Positions 13,210-13,350 of a stretch of 13,350 nt of DNA are shown here, one piece after another. Within the stretch, counting starts at the first letter, position 1; each line of letters begins with the position of its first letter. Origin of the DNA: CAURMH01 sp963525745 (GTDB lineage: Bacteria; Pseudomonadota; Gammaproteobacteria; Enterobacterales; Pasteurellaceae); contig CAURMH010000043.1 of the NCBI GenBank assembly GCA_963525745.1, positions 1-13,350 of the forward strand, written 5' to 3'. Both the position numbers and the translations under genes were made by a program. The notes beneath the pieces were generated by a model. The model saw only the letters and a program-made list of their open reading frames with translations, ran no database searches and was not told the origin of the DNA.

Positions 13210-13243
13210 CTTAAGGTGCGGTCAATGTTGATCGAGTTTTTAC

Positions 13244-13350
13244 TTATACTTCATACGTGGTGGATGCGGTATTGCCGCCGCGTCCCGTCCAGTTCGTGTG
13301 GAAGAATTCGCCGCGTGGTTTGTCGGTGCGTTCGTAAGTGTGTGCGCCGA
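13244..13350 (-). CDS. gnd: 6-phosphogluconate dehydrogenase, C-terminal end (partial)
   Basis: The window ends inside this gene, and only its last 35 codons plus the stop region are visible. The reading ends GAHTYERTDKPRGEFF...NTASTTYEV, then TAA at 13246-13244. This matches the Gnd C-terminal tail, where GAHTYxRxD and FHTxW follow the substrate-binding core; E. coli ends GAHTYKRIDKEGVFHTEW. The longer tail rich in Gly/Thr after the Trp is typical of other gammaproteobacterial Gnd proteins. The enzyme oxidatively decarboxylates 6-phosphogluconate to ribulose 5-phosphate with NADP+ in the pentose phosphate pathway. The gene runs toward hypF, so the two are convergent. Catalytic residues lie outside the window. 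Confidence 0.92.
   Translation of the reverse strand, partial: GAHTYERTDKPRGEFFHTNWTGRGGNTASTTYEV

Overview
The window looks like a chromosomal segment from a member of the Pasteurellaceae. The main sign is the DNA uptake signal word AAGTGCGGT/ACCGCACTT, which occurs 12 times exactly between about 3.3 and 12.8 kb, roughly one per kb. This is the Haemophilus influenzae-type word, not the Actinobacillus pleuropneumoniae-type ACAAGCGGT. Protein similarity to enterobacterial and Haemophilus orthologues agrees. The hydrogenase-maturation genes make a Basfia / 'Mannheimia succiniciproducens'-like facultative anaerobe plausible, but species cannot be fixed from sequence alone.

Layout. 1-41: possible last codons of an upstream gene. 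78-232: a complete small transcription unit for tRNA-Ala(GGC), with a TTGACA-N17-TATCAT promoter and an intrinsic terminator. 233-905: an AT-rich stretch without an intact gene. It holds a good ribosome-binding site and a 17-codon remnant resembling the N-terminus of a tRNA-targeted (P4-family) integrase, which suggests a decayed integrated element. 906-5227, minus strand: the haem operon hemC-hemD-hemX-hemY. 5228-5376: a compact divergent control region with overlapping predicted promoters. 5377-8522, plus strand: cyaA (class I adenylate cyclase, UUG start) followed 23 nt later by a NarP-type response regulator, ending in a terminator built from an inverted pair of uptake sequences. 8726-10363: pyrG (CTP synthase) with its own predicted promoter and terminator. 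10472-13125: hypA-hypF, [NiFe]-hydrogenase maturation. 13244-13350, minus strand: the last codons of gnd (6-phosphogluconate dehydrogenase), convergent with hypF.

How the genes fit together. HemC and HemD convert porphobilinogen to uroporphyrinogen III; HemX and HemY are membrane-anchored accessory proteins of the same operon. cAMP from CyaA and nitrate signalling through NarP both control anaerobic and carbon metabolism, and here they probably share a transcript. HypA and HypF supply nickel and cyanide ligands for a hydrogenase encoded elsewhere. PyrG and Gnd are housekeeping enzymes.

Most of the window is conserved core genome, and I see no convincing undescribed system. The points most worth a second look are the integrase scar beside the tRNA, the shared hemC/cyaA control region, the cyaA-narP arrangement, the isolated hypA-hypF pair, and the hairpins made from intact or apparently decayed uptake sequences.
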